Position numbers and translations under genes: made by a program. 64,000 nt of DNA, from assembly GCA_963737425.1 (NCBI GenBank), contig CAVTSX010000009.1, positions 372,001 to 436,000 on the forward strand, read 5' to 3'. Below, in pieces: positions 43,581 through 52,352 of the stretch; the stretch's first letter is position 1; each line of letters opens with the position of its first letter. The notes beneath the pieces are model-generated. The model worked only from the letters and a program-made list of their open reading frames with translations, had not been told where the DNA came from and did not search any database. Source of the stretch: DASXRA01 sp963737425 (GTDB lineage Bacteria; Actinomycetota; Actinomycetes; Mycobacteriales; Jatrophihabitantaceae).

Positions 43581-44009
43581 CAACGACCCCCACCTGTCGA
43601 CCCGCTCCCCGTGCCGAGGAACAACCCGTGCCGCTGGCCATCACCAGCTGACGACCCGCTAGCCCGACGGGCTCTCTGCCGGCTGACAGCCGAACGACGC
43701 AGTTAGTAGCACGTGTTGGGCCCCGTACTCACGGTGGACGACCACGTCCGGCTGGGCGACCACATTGTAGGGATTGTGACGACTTGGGGAGTTGGACGAG
43801 CATGACGCGTCGGCGGTGTTTGGCCCAGGGCCACGTCCCCCGCTCACTTGATCACGTCATGATCTTCGCAGCGCGAGTGGTTGCGTGCGAGTGGTGCCGT
43901 GACCGGCCACGCCGGGGCACACAGGGCAAATGAACTATTCCGTGGTCTATGCCGTATGAGAGGTGAGATCCGGCTTGCTGGGCCAATCAGTGCGGAAAGG
44001 AGCCTCACG
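43581..44009. other. Gene-free stretch
   Basis: No supported gene between the SRAP fragment and the broken 2Fe-2S subunit gene. AAAGGAG at 43995-44001 is the ribosome binding site of the latter. Confidence 0.35.
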
Positions 44010-44165
44010 GTGCCGACACCACTGACACGAACACTTGCCCTGAACGGAAGAACCGCAAAGTCAGGGTTGACGACGACACCGAAGACTTGCTGCAGGTGCT
44101 GCGCGATCAGCTCGGCCAGCACGGTCCGAGGTTCGGCTGTGGGGTGGCCACGACCTGCGCGCTGG
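44010..44165 (+). pseudogene. Fragment of a 2Fe-2S molybdo-hydroxylase small subunit
   Basis: GTG 44010 with AAAGGAG upstream gives LALNGRTAK. One frame later the reading resumes as VDDDTEDLLQVLRDQLGQHGPRFGCGVATTCAL, which is the plant-type ferredoxin half of the family (NGxxxxVxVDxDTPLLxVLRDxLGxxGPKFGCGxxxCGAC). The cluster loop CGAC is lost, and the rest of the protein, including the C-terminal 2Fe-2S domain, is missing. The intact paralogue starts about 220 nt downstream, so this is a relic of an older or duplicated operon. Confidence 0.65.
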
Positions 44166-44386
44166 CATCACCAACGGCCCGCTCGTTGCCTGGGAGCACG
44201 TGCTGTGTTCACCGAACCACAACAGCCGCCCCAACAGCACCAAGGCCGGCACGCTGCTCGCCGGCACGTTGACCGGACCTTTCCGGCACCCTGCCCAGCA
44301 ACCCGGACGGCCCTCGTCCGGGTCACGCCAGGCACGCACGAGGACACGACTAACTAATGGCCGCACCCCCTGTGGAGAGGACATCC

Positions 44387-44890
44387 ATGGCAATCGAGCT
44401 GGTCGTCAACGGCAAGAAGGAGAAGGTCACCTCGTCACCTGACACGCCTCTGCTCTACGTGCTGCGCGGCGAGCTCGGCTTGAACGGCCCGAAGTTTGGC
44501 TGCGGTCTGGAGCAGTGTGGCGCCTGCTCGGTGCTGGCCAACGGCGCGTCCCGGCGCTCCTGCATGAAGCCCCTCTCGGATTTCGACGGGCAGACCATCA
44601 CGACGGTGGAAGGGCTGCCCGCCCTATGGGCGCAGACCAAGAACATCCACCACGTGGATCTGCACCCCGTCCAGCAGGCCTGGATCGAGCAGCAGGTCCC
44701 GCAGTGCGGCTACTGCCAGAACGGCATGATGATCACGGCGGTCAACCTGCTGGCGAAGAACCCCAGTCCCACGGTGGATGACGTCAAGACCGCCTACAGC
44801 CCCTCGGGCCCGTCGGCGCATCTGTGCAGGTGCGGCACCTACGACGTGATCATCACGGCCGTACTGCGCGCCGCCGAGCTGATGGCCTGA
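44387..44890 (+). CDS. 2Fe-2S subunit of isoquinoline 1-oxidoreductase-like dehydrogenase
   Basis: 167 aa from ATG 44387 (GAGG upstream). The N-terminal ferredoxin domain has PKFGCGLEQCGACSVL with three cluster Cys and the fourth in SRRSCMKPL. The helical C-terminal domain has PQCGYCQNGMMITA and HLCRCGTYDVI with the second cluster. This subunit carries electrons from the molybdenum centre of the large subunit (44902) to an acceptor. The 11-nt gap to that gene indicates an operon. The FAD subunit is absent, as is typical for the IorAB type. Confidence 0.92.
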   Translation: MAIELVVNGKKEKVTSSPDTPLLYVLRGELGLNGPKFGCGLEQCGACSVLANGASRRSCMKPLSDFDGQTITTVEGLPALWAQTKNIHHVDLHPVQQAWIEQQVPQCGYCQNGMMITAVNLLAKNPSPTVDDVKTAYSPSGPSAHLCRCGTYDVIITAVLRAAELMA

Positions 44891-44901
44891 AGGAGCAGAC
44901 G

Positions 44902-47163
44902 ATGAACATCCAGGAAGCACCCGGCACGATCAGCCGGCGCAGCCTGCTCAAGGCGGCAGGCGCCCTTGTCGTGATGTCCGCGGCCGTGCCTGTCGCCCTG
45001 CGGACGTCGATCGCGGAGGCGGAGGCGGCGGGGCTGCCGTTCCCCACCCCTGAGCTGACCGACCTGGCCACCTGGTTGACGGTGCCCGCCCACGGCAACA
45101 TCACCTGGCGCACCGGGCACGTCGAGCTGGGCCAGGGAAACCGCACGGCGCTGGCGCAGATGGTGGCCGAAGAACTCGACGTCGCGTTTGACAAGGTCAC
45201 GCTGGTGATGGGTGACACCGACGTCACCCCGGATCAGGGTGTGACGGCCGCCAGCAGCACGATCCGCCGGGCCGGCACGCAGGCCCGGTTGATCGCCGCC
45301 GAGGCCCGGGCCACGCTGCTCGCCCTGGCCGCCCGTCACCTGCACGCTCCGGTGGACGAGCTCACGGTCTCCGATGGTGTGGTCCACGACGGCCGAAGGA
45401 AGGTCAGTTACGGCCAACTGGTACACGGCAAGGCGCTCACCGCGGTGACGCCGATCGTGATCAGTGGTGGGACCACGACCGTCGGCGCCACCCCCAAGCC
45501 GGTCAGCGAATACACGATCGTCGGCCAGTCGGTTCCGCGCGTCGACGTGGCGGACAAGGTCAGCGGCAAGACCCTGTTCGTGCAGGACATCACCCTGCCT
45601 CGCATGCTGCACGCCCGGGTCGTGCATCCCAAGGGGATCGGTTCCACGGTGGTGTCGGTGGGCGAGCTGCCGGCCGGGATCAACGCCCGGGTGGTCCGAC
45701 TCGGCAACCTGGTGGCGGTAGTTGCGGAGCGGGAGTGGGACGCGGTGAAGGGCGCGAAGAACTTGCCGGTCACCTGGTCGGACTGGAACGGCCTGCCCGG
45801 CGCGAACTGGCCGGCGGCGCTGCGCGCCATTCCGGCCGGCACCCGGACCCAGGCCAGCAAGGGCGACTTCCAGGGCGCCTTCGATGTCGCGGCCAGTACC
45901 TTGCAGGCGACGTACCAGACCCCGTTCGAGAACCACGGCATGATCGGCCCGAGCTGCGGCGTGGCCGACGTGCGCGCCGACGGCAGCGTGACCGTCTACT
46001 CCGCCACGCAGTACCCGCAGGGTCTGCAAAGAGGTGTCGCGCAGATGCTCGGCATCGATGCGCAGCAGGTCGAGGTGCTGTGGTTCGACGGCTCCGGCTG
46101 CTACGGACGGCTGAGTTCCAACTACGACGACGCGGCCTCGGAGGCGGTGTTCCTGTCCCGGGAGCTGAGGCGCCCGGTACGGGTGCAGTGGATGCGCGAG
46201 GACGAGCACATCTGGGAGCCGCACGGTCCGGGCACCCTGCACGACATGGCTGCCGCCTTCGACGCATCCGGCCAGCTGACCGGCTGGAAGCACGAGGCGC
46301 TCATGGCACCCAACAACGACGCGACGATGCTCGGCCCCATCCTGGTCGGGGTTCAGGGGCAGGGCGGGCGAGCGCCGCTGGGCAGCTGGACCGGTCCGGA
46401 CCTGTACGAGTTCCCGAACCTGCTGGAGTTCGTGCATCAACTGCCGGAGCTGGGCGCCGACACCTCGCCGTACCCGTTCGGGCTGCGCACCACCTTCCTG
46501 CGCTCGCCGGGCCAGTACCAGATCACCTTCGCGCAGGAGGCATTCTTCGACGAGATCGCGGCCAGGGTCGGGGCCGACCCGCTGCAGTTCCGCCTGCAGT
46601 ACCTGGTCGACCCGCGGGCGATCGCCGTGCTGCAGGCGGCCGCCGAATTGGGCACGTGGGAGGCGCGGCCCTCGCCCAAACCCGGTGCGAGCACGGCGAA
46701 CGGCACCGTCACCGGGCAGGGCATCGCGTTCGCGCTGCGGGACGGCACCTATACGGCCGCCGTGGTCAAACTGCAGGTAACCCCGGCGACGGGCCAGGTC
46801 CTGCTCACCGAGGTGAGCGTGGCTCAGGACCAGGGCCTGATCATCAACCCGCAGGCAATCCAACACCAGATCAGCAGCTGCGTGATCCAGACCGCCAGCC
46901 GGACTCTGCACGAGGAAGTGACATTCGACAGTTCCAATGTCACCTCGGTCGACTGGGAGAGCTACCCGCTGCTGACCATGGCCGAGACTCCGACGATCAA
47001 CACCGTCCTCGTCCCCAATCCGCAGCTCGATCCCACCGGAGTCGGCGAACCGGCCGTCAACGTGATTCCTTCGGCCATCTCCAGCGCCATCTTCGACGCC
47101 ACCGGCATACGCCTGCGCACGATGCCCTTCACCCCCGAAGTGGTCAAAGCGGCCATGGCCTAG
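44902..47163 (+). CDS. Molybdopterin-binding large subunit, IorB-like, Tat-exported
   Basis: 753 aa from ATG 44902, with AAGGAG 6 nt upstream. A Tat signal (SRRSLLKAAGALVVMSAAVPVA, motif SRRSLLK at residues 11-17) sends the folded enzyme across the membrane. The molybdo-hydroxylase domains follow: HVELGQGNRTALAQMVAEEL, ASSTIRRAG, the SVPRVDVADKVSGKTLFVQDI linker, PFENHGMIGP and the C-terminal GVGEPAVNVIPSAISSAIFDATG with the catalytic Glu. The enzyme hydroxylates an aromatic heterocycle or oxidises an aldehyde with water as oxygen source. Cofactor-insertion (XdhC-like) genes are not nearby. Confidence 0.92.
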   Translation: MNIQEAPGTISRRSLLKAAGALVVMSAAVPVALRTSIAEAEAAGLPFPTPELTDLATWLTVPAHGNITWRTGHVELGQGNRTALAQMVAEELDVAFDKVTLVMGDTDVTPDQGVTAASSTIRRAGTQARLIAAEARATLLALAARHLHAPVDELTVSDGVVHDGRRKVSYGQLVHGKALTAVTPIVISGGTTTVGATPKPVSEYTIVGQSVPRVDVADKVSGKTLFVQDITLPRMLHARVVHPKGIGSTVVSVGELPAGINARVVRLGNLVAVVAEREWDAVKGAKNLPVTWSDWNGLPGANWPAALRAIPAGTRTQASKGDFQGAFDVAASTLQATYQTPFENHGMIGPSCGVADVRADGSVTVYSATQYPQGLQRGVAQMLGIDAQQVEVLWFDGSGCYGRLSSNYDDAASEAVFLSRELRRPVRVQWMREDEHIWEPHGPGTLHDMAAAFDASGQLTGWKHEALMAPNNDATMLGPILVGVQGQGGRAPLGSWTGPDLYEFPNLLEFVHQLPELGADTSPYPFGLRTTFLRSPGQYQITFAQEAFFDEIAARVGADPLQFRLQYLVDPRAIAVLQAAAELGTWEARPSPKPGASTANGTVTGQGIAFALRDGTYTAAVVKLQVTPATGQVLLTEVSVAQDQGLIINPQAIQHQISSCVIQTASRTLHEEVTFDSSNVTSVDWESYPLLTMAETPTINTVLVPNPQLDPTGVGEPAVNVIPSAISSAIFDATGIRLRTMPFTPEVVKAAMA

Positions 47164-47458
47164 CGGCTGCTGTCACGGGTGATGGCAGGTGATGTAGTGA
47201 AAGGTGCTCCAGGCCAACGAGAGTCGGAACTCGTGGGCGGCGCCGGCGGCACGCTTCGATGTCACCCCCAGCACCCACAGATACGTCCGGCTGCCGAAGT
47301 GGTGGATCTCCGCGAGTGCGTCGTGCGCGCGCCGGCTGGGCCTGATCGTGCGGTCGTCGCCGAGGTCGACGAGCTCCACATCAACGCGTAACGGAGCGCG
47401 GCCGTGCGATGGTGACCCCTACGGGTCGAGGCTCGCTGCGCCGCCACAGAACTGGCTC
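47164..47458. other. Gap after the molybdo-hydroxylase operon
   Basis: A minus-strand frame at 47173-47379 (RAHDALAEIHHFGSRTYLWV) is protein-like, but it has no ribosome binding site or known family. No terminator hairpin of note. Confidence 0.3.
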
Positions 47459-47884
47459 TCAGATGGCGTGGACGGTGACCTCGTGGGCGTGATCAGCAAT
47501 CGCGACCAGGTCTTTCGGGTCGCCAGTCAGGACTGCCCCGCCAGGGTCGGCGGTCGCGACGACCAGGGCGTCAATCGCCGACCCGCGACGAGCCTTCGTT
47601 CGTAGCCTCGCCGCGTGACCGGCACGGTCGGTGGGCAGAGTGTCGACGATCGCGCAGGTCTTGAGCAGGGAGTTGGTCCGCGCGTCGCGCCGCGCGTCGC
47701 CGGTCAGGCACTCAATGAGCACGGCGGCGGGAACCAGCGCCGGCCACAGACCTTGCGCGCGCAACGCCGCGATCACGGCAGCTGCTGCCCGGGAACGCAA
47801 GGCCAGATGCGTGATCGAGCCGGAATCGAGGACGAGCGCCAGCGACAGCCGGTGGCCGCGGGCTTGGGCCAGTGCGTCGTTCAC
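47459..47884 (-). CDS. PIN-domain toxin (VapC-like), apparently without antitoxin
   Basis: About 141 aa if GTG 47884 is used; a start closer to LVLDSGS is possible. The PIN fold has four acidic positions: Asp in LVLDSGSITHLAL, Glu in AVLIECLTGDAR, Asp in GSAIDALVVATAD and Asp in VLTGDPKDLVAIA. VapC toxins are Mg-dependent RNases that cut tRNA or rRNA and are neutralised by a VapB encoded just upstream. Here the upstream DNA is a piece of a reductase gene on the opposite strand, so VapB is missing. Either an unlinked antitoxin exists or the toxin is inactive. Confidence 0.75.
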   Translation of the reverse strand: MNDALAQARGHRLSLALVLDSGSITHLALRSRAAAAVIAALRAQGLWPALVPAAVLIECLTGDARRDARTNSLLKTCAIVDTLPTDRAGHAARLRTKARRGSAIDALVVATADPGGAVLTGDPKDLVAIADHAHEVTVHAI

Positions 47885-47885
47885 G

Positions 47886-48050
47886 TACGGGGCCGCCGGG
47901 CTCGTCGACGAGCTGTGGCTGCACGTCGCGCCGTTGACGGTCGGCGCAGGTGAGCAGCTCTTCCGCGGCGTGCCGCCGCTGGATCTCGAACTGGTCGAGT
48001 CCCGCGGCACCGACCTGTCCGCGCACCTGCGCTACCACGTGCGCCGGTAA
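47886..48050 (+). pseudogene. C-terminal fragment of a dihydrofolate reductase-like (RibD_C) gene
   Basis: The reading GAAGLVDELWLHVAPLTVGAGEQLFRGVPPLDLELVESRG, ending AHLRYHVRR-stop, matches the last ~50 residues of RibD C-terminal/dihydrofolate-reductase-like proteins (GLVDELxLxxxPVxLGxGxxLF). The N-terminal three quarters are absent; homology begins exactly where the PIN gene on the other strand starts. Confidence 0.65.
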
Positions 48051-48419
48051 GGCCCAGGGATCAGGCGCACGCGGGGCCCATCCTCCGGAGCAGCTGTAGG
48101 TCCGTCGTCGCGATCGGGCAAGCTAGGAAGGTTCGGACATGCTTGCCGCTTCGGCAACCATGCCCATATAGTCGCGTTTGCTGAGACGCCTGCCGTGGCG
48201 AGCGTCACACGTGCTCCAAGGAAAGCGAGCGACACGTGGACGAGTTTTGGCTACCGGTGATCGGTCGAGGTACGCACCGCTCGGTCGTCGTCGAGTTCCT
48301 CTCTGTATGCGCACAGCCGGGATCCAGCAAGCAGTGCCTTCTCCTCGAGTGCCAATTCATGCGGTAACGCCACGGGCATTCCCGCGGCTTCTTGTCACCT
48401 CTGTGAAGGGAAGGGTCTG
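48051..48419. other. Intergenic region before the M28 peptidase
   Basis: No gene is supported. It presumably holds the peptidase promoter; the ribosome binding site GAAGGGAAGGG lies at about 48404-48414. Confidence 0.4.
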
Positions 48420-50096
48420 ATGCGAAGACATCTGCGGCGGCGCCTGTGGCTCGTGCCGCTGTGTGCGTCGGCGGTGGCGCTCACCGCCGCCGTGGGACCG
48501 ATCACGTCCAGCAGCGCGGACACGATCACCACCACGGCATGCAACAGCCGCACCAACAACTCGGTCGACAAACTCCTCGAGTGCATCCGCACCGACGACC
48601 TGTGGAACCAGATGAAGGCGCAGCAGGCGATCGCCGACGCCCACCCGGACGCGGGCGGGCACGCCTCGCGCAACTCCGGCGAGGCGGGCTACAAGGCGGC
48701 GGTCGACCTCGCCGTCAAGCTGTTCAAGGCCTCCGGCTACCACGTCACGGTTCAGACGTACAAGTTCCCCTACTTCGCTTTCTTCGGATTGCCGGGCGGC
48801 AGCGAGGTATCGCCGACGCCGACCACGTTCACTCTCGGTACTGACCTCAACGCCTTCAACAGCGTCGGCACGGTCACCGCGGAGGTGCAGCCGGTCGGTG
48901 GGATCGTCCTGCCGCCGACGCCGACGCCGTCCTCGGCCAGCGGGTGCAGCCCGGCCGACTTCGCCGGCTTCACGCGCGGCAACATCGCGCTGATCCAGCG
49001 CGGCACGTGCAACTTCGGTGAGAAGGCCAAGAACGCCGTTGCAGCCGGCGCGGGCGGCGTGCTCATCTTCAACGAGGGCCAACCGGGCCGTACCGGGCTC
49101 GCCGGTGGCGGCGGCATGATCGACGACGCCGGCAATCCGGTCGTGCCGAACATCCCGGTCGGCTTCGTGCCGTTCGCAGAGGGCCAGCACCTCAACGCCG
49201 CGGCCAACGCTGGCCAGCACCCCCAGGTGAAGCTGGACTTCAAGGGTGCGGCCGACCCGAACCGCGACGACTACAACGTGATCGCCGACTCGCCGTACGG
49301 CGACCCGAACCACACCGTGGTTGTCGACGCGCACTACGACGCGATCTTCGGCGCTGGCATGCTCGACAACGCGTCCGGCTCGGTAACCCTCATGGACATC
49401 GCGCAGAAGCTGGCCAAGGTGCGCACCACGAACCGGCTGCGCTACATCCTGTTCGGCGGCGAGGAGCTCGGCCTGCTGGGCTCGGACTTCTACACCCACA
49501 ACCTCTCGCCCACCGAGCTCGCCCAGATCGGCTACGACCTCGACGCAGACGTGACCGCGACGCCGAACTACACCATCGGCGTGCTCGACCCGGCCGCGAA
49601 GAACCTGTTCGGCGGACCCATACCGGTGTTCCCGGCCAACGTGTACGAGCCGTCGAAGTTCGCGCGCGACGAGGCGGTCAAGTACTACGACTCGATCGGG
49701 CTCAACCACGAGTTCTTCTCGCCGCAGGGGACGGACGCGTTCTGGTTCAACATGGTCGGCGTGCCGGCCAGCGGCCTCCTCACCGGGCAGGACTGTTGCA
49801 AGACGCAGGAGCAGGTCGACCTGTTCGGCGGGCAGACCGGCAACTTCGAGGGCAACCTCGGCACCACCGACGGTGGCTGCGTCGACCAGCCGTTCCGCTG
49901 GTGTGACAACCTCAGCAACAACGACCCGAACGTCCTCACCTTCGAGACGAAGGCGTTCGCCACGATGGTGTTCAAGATGGCGTTCGACACGACCATCCTG
50001 ACCCGCACCCCGCAGCAGGCCGCCGCGGCGCGGACCGCCGCCGAGAAGCAGAAGGCCGCCCGGGTGGCTGGTGCCAGCCACGCCCCGATGAGCTAG
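48420..50096 (+). CDS. Secreted M28-family zinc aminopeptidase with PA domain
   Basis: 558 aa from ATG 48420. A Sec signal (LWLVPLCASAVALTAAVGPITSSSA) precedes the mature protein. A protease-associated insert (about residues 170-290) contains FTRGNIALIQRGTCNFGEKAKNAVAAGAGGVLIFN. The M28 catalytic part has VVVDAHYDAIFGAGMLDNASGSVTLMDIA (zinc His/Asp), GGEELGLLGSDFY (catalytic and zinc Glu) and LNHEFFSPQGTDAFWF near the C-terminus. Such enzymes remove N-terminal residues from extracellular peptides. Cys pairs (QDCCKTQ, GGCVDQ, RWCDN) suggest disulfides. It is monocistronic, ending at the hairpin at 50115. Confidence 0.93.
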   Translation: MRRHLRRRLWLVPLCASAVALTAAVGPITSSSADTITTTACNSRTNNSVDKLLECIRTDDLWNQMKAQQAIADAHPDAGGHASRNSGEAGYKAAVDLAVKLFKASGYHVTVQTYKFPYFAFFGLPGGSEVSPTPTTFTLGTDLNAFNSVGTVTAEVQPVGGIVLPPTPTPSSASGCSPADFAGFTRGNIALIQRGTCNFGEKAKNAVAAGAGGVLIFNEGQPGRTGLAGGGGMIDDAGNPVVPNIPVGFVPFAEGQHLNAAANAGQHPQVKLDFKGAADPNRDDYNVIADSPYGDPNHTVVVDAHYDAIFGAGMLDNASGSVTLMDIAQKLAKVRTTNRLRYILFGGEELGLLGSDFYTHNLSPTELAQIGYDLDADVTATPNYTIGVLDPAAKNLFGGPIPVFPANVYEPSKFARDEAVKYYDSIGLNHEFFSPQGTDAFWFNMVGVPASGLLTGQDCCKTQEQVDLFGGQTGNFEGNLGTTDGGCVDQPFRWCDNLSNNDPNVLTFETKAFATMVFKMAFDTTILTRTPQQAAAARTAAEKQKAARVAGASHAPMS

Positions 50097-50114
50097 CCGA
50101 TACTCCTACCGGAG

Positions 50115-50145
50115 CCGCCGGGCCGAGCCATGCTCGGCCCGGCGG
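50115..50145 (+). terminator. Perfect 14-bp hairpin terminator after the M28 peptidase
   Basis: CCGCCGGGCCGAGC (50115-50128) pairs perfectly with GCTCGGCCCGGCGG (50132-50145) over a 3-nt loop, 18 nt after the peptidase stop. There is no T-run. Confidence 0.8.
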
Positions 50146-50679
50146 TTCCGCGTCGCGAGAGGAGGTAAGGGCCCAACCAGTGGGGTCATGGCGAGCAGAG
50201 TTGTCGCGTTAGCGAGTGCGGCTGGAACGGCGGGAGACTGGGGAGAAGTAGAGGCTGTCTCGCCAGGTGATCCAGGTCGACTGGGTCTGCTGCACGATCT
50301 GGTGGCCGAGACGGCTGACAAGATGATCATGCTGACAACCTGCGACCTCGACGACTACGTCGTCGACGCGTTGCGCGCAGGCGCCTCGCGCACGATCAAA
50401 CCCGAGACCGAACGCCGCCTCGATCTGCGCCGCCGCGCTCGGTCCCGCACATGTCCCGCGGTGTCGTCATCCCTGGCCGCCGTGACACATCGAGTCGCAC
50501 GCCGACGCAGACCAACGCGGATAGCAGGCCGAGCCCTGCCAATACTGGGCACTGAAATCGGCGAATGGGCTGTCGCCTTATCGAAGGCTGAGGCCAAAGC
50601 GCCAGCAGCAAATCGACGTGCACGATCGCGCGCCGGTCGCCTCGGCGGTGCGCGACGTGGAAGGTGAGTGGTTGGGCGC
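50146..50679. other. Gap containing a short response-regulator remnant
   Basis: No intact gene. The piece at 50317-50388 reads DKMIMLTTCDLDDYVVDALRAGAS, which is the alpha-4 region of NarL-type receiver domains (ILLTTFDLDEYVYAALRAGASGF); the surrounding sequence is not homologous. Confidence 0.45.
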
Positions 50680-50940
50680 CGACCAACGCCACGTCGGAAC
50701 TTGCCGAATCAGTCTCTTCCAGATCAAGGAGCCGGTGTCGGCCGGCCGCTGACCATCACGGCTTGGATCTCCGGTCCTGGCCTCGCATTGGTCTTCTCGC
50801 GCACCAGTGTCGTACTCGTCGGTGGCCTCGCAATCGCCCGAGTCGGATGCGACTAGTACCTCAGGTTTGCCCGGCCACTGCTCCTCATGCTCCTCGCGAC
50901 CGTCGGCACCATGCTCGGACTCACCGCTAGCCTCGAATAG
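50680..50940 (+). pseudogene. C-terminal remnant of a multi-span ion transporter with a nonsense codon
   Basis: The frame reads LTITAWISGPGLALVFSRTSV, VLVGGLAIARVGCD, then a TAG (50854-50856), then YLRFARPLLLMLLATVGTML and a stop at 50938-50940. Restoring TGG (GCDWYLRF) gives the typical end of YfcC/C4-dicarboxylate-type carriers, where a conserved (Y/D)W(Y/L)xF precedes the last span. The N-terminal domains are absent. Confidence 0.45.
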
Positions 50941-51340
50941 CCGGCGTGGCCCAGATTCATCCGTAGGAGCCGGCCAAACCCCCAAGCCAACAACGCCCCG
51001 CGACGTCGCGACTCACGCCGGTCTCTGGTTCGTTCCACGAAGAAGTATCTGCGGTCAAAGGTTCATAAGAGCACTTGCAGGCGCTTTGACCGAACCGGTC
51101 GAAGACATTAGGCCTATCGCGACCGCGATCGGTGTTACGTCCTTGCCGCTACAGGGAAGCCTCGTACTAGAGGTTCCCACTCGGCCCTACGGCCAGGGCC
51201 GAATCACCAGCAATTTCGGGAGCACACGGTGGGCTGCACGCAGCCGCGTACCTCGACTGAAGAGGCCGGCACCCGGCAGCGGATCACCAGATCGACCCAG
51301 TCGGATGCTGAGGATCACCCACGGAGAGGCAGAACAGATC

Positions 51341-51673
51341 ATGGCCGACGAATCCGCGCATCGGAATGTCGAAGTCACGGACGGCGACCGCGTTGTCGCC
51401 TCGGCGCAGGTAGACACCTCGCCGGACGCCCCAGATACAGCTCGGGCGTCGTTGCACGCCGAATCGGGCCATCTGCCGGTAGGGAGCAGAGCGAGTCTGG
51501 TTGATGCGGTCCTGGACCTGCCCGAACTCCAGGGCAGCACGCACCTGGAAGCGACCGTTCCGCTCGGCGACGCCGAATCGCTGCAACGGCTCAGAGAACG
51601 CACCGACGAGATGAGCACGCGGGCCGCCGGCGCCAGCGCCCTCGTCGACGCCGATCTGCCCGACGATCAATAA
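51341..51673 (+). CDS. Conserved hypothetical protein
   Basis: 110 aa from ATG 51341, with GGAGAGG 11 nt upstream; an in-frame ATG at 51305 is the alternative. The sequence MADESAHRNVEVTDGDRVVA.. is acidic, with a beta-rich first half (SAQVDTSPDAPDTARASLHAE), then SLVDAVLDLPELQGSTHLEATVPLGDAESLQRLRE. The LVDAVLDLPEL and AxxPxGDxExLxxLRER elements are seen in small actinobacterial stress-type proteins of unknown function. It is convergent with the gene at 51713. Confidence 0.65.
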   Translation: MADESAHRNVEVTDGDRVVASAQVDTSPDAPDTARASLHAESGHLPVGSRASLVDAVLDLPELQGSTHLEATVPLGDAESLQRLRERTDEMSTRAAGASALVDADLPDDQ

Positions 51674-51712
51674 GCGATCTCAAAGTGCGCAATAGTGTCG
51701 AGCGGCTCGAGT

Positions 51713-51904
51713 CTACCGGAGCGACGCCTCCCACTGGTGCAGATCGCCGGCGTCGACACTGCGCTGTAGCGCGTCCATGGTGCCGCCGGTCTGGTCCGCG
51801 CCGAAGGCCGGGCTGCGCCAGCCGCACGAACACAGCGCCCATGCTCGGCCCTCGGCGGTCTCGACAACGCTGACGTCGTGGTCCATACCGGGGAGTTCTG
51901 CCAT
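51713..51904 (-). CDS. Small protein with CSCGW motif
   Basis: 63 aa from ATG 51904 (AGGAAAG 5 nt upstream). The sequence DHDVSVVETAEGRAWALCSCGWRSPAFGADQTGGTMDALQRSVDAGDLHQWE (in pieces: VSVVE, CSCGWRS, HQWE) has a Cys-x-Cys pair and a late His that could bind a metal ion. Similar small proteins with a W(x)CxCGW core are common in actinobacteria and uncharacterised. The longer upstream frame has no ribosome binding site. Confidence 0.65.
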   Translation of the reverse strand: MAELPGMDHDVSVVETAEGRAWALCSCGWRSPAFGADQTGGTMDALQRSVDAGDLHQWEASLR

Positions 51905-52057
51905 GGCTTTCCTGCCCGGCCCGGTGTTGGGGCTGCGGTGCGGGCCGTTGGGTGCGGTTGCGACCAGACCTCTGCCAGATAGGCTTCCCGGCAGCGGCAA
52001 GGACGTAACACCCCGAGCATTCCCAGCTTTTCGATAGCGTCCGTTCGAGTCGTCAGA

Positions 52058-52327
52058 TCACGAAGTCTTGCGATGGGCGTCGCGGATGGTTTCCGACGCG
52101 TGGGCGAGCAGCATGACGGCGTCGCTGAGGGTGCCACCGTCGGGGCGTTGCCTGGGTTGTGGCAAAGCCGTGCGGGTATCGAGGTGGGCGACCGACTCGA
52201 CATCAGCGGGCATCAACATGACATGGGCGTTGACCCGTAGCAGTTTGACGCCGAGTAGGCGGGCAACAATCGTTGCTTCGAGGATGACGCCGTCCGACAG
52301 ACTCCTGTGTGCAATGCGAGGCGCCAT
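52058..52327 (-). CDS. Small hypothetical protein
   Basis: 89 aa from ATG 52327; a start further upstream would run into the YtxH-like gene. Balanced composition with helices SLSDGVILEATIVARLLGVKLL and DGGTLSDAVMLLAHASETIRDAH, separated by HVMLMPADVESVAHL. No ribosome binding site is obvious and no family is recognised. It lies 25 nt after the stop of the YtxH-like gene on the same strand. Confidence 0.45.
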   Translation of the reverse strand: MAPRIAHRSLSDGVILEATIVARLLGVKLLRVNAHVMLMPADVESVAHLDTRTALPQPRQRPDGGTLSDAVMLLAHASETIRDAHRKTS

Positions 52328-52352
52328 GGCGACCGGGCGTATTTCGTACCGG

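Noticed and set aside
44839..46911. 690-codon open frame on the minus strand across the molybdo-hydroxylase gene
   Set aside because: It is the mirror of a well-supported Tat-exported enzyme gene; the frame is Arg/Gly/Val-rich without domains, a typical high-GC antisense artefact.
48357..50081. 574-codon open frame opposite the M28 peptidase gene
   Set aside because: Repetitive Val/Arg/Glu composition and no domains; the plus strand encodes a complete secreted peptidase.
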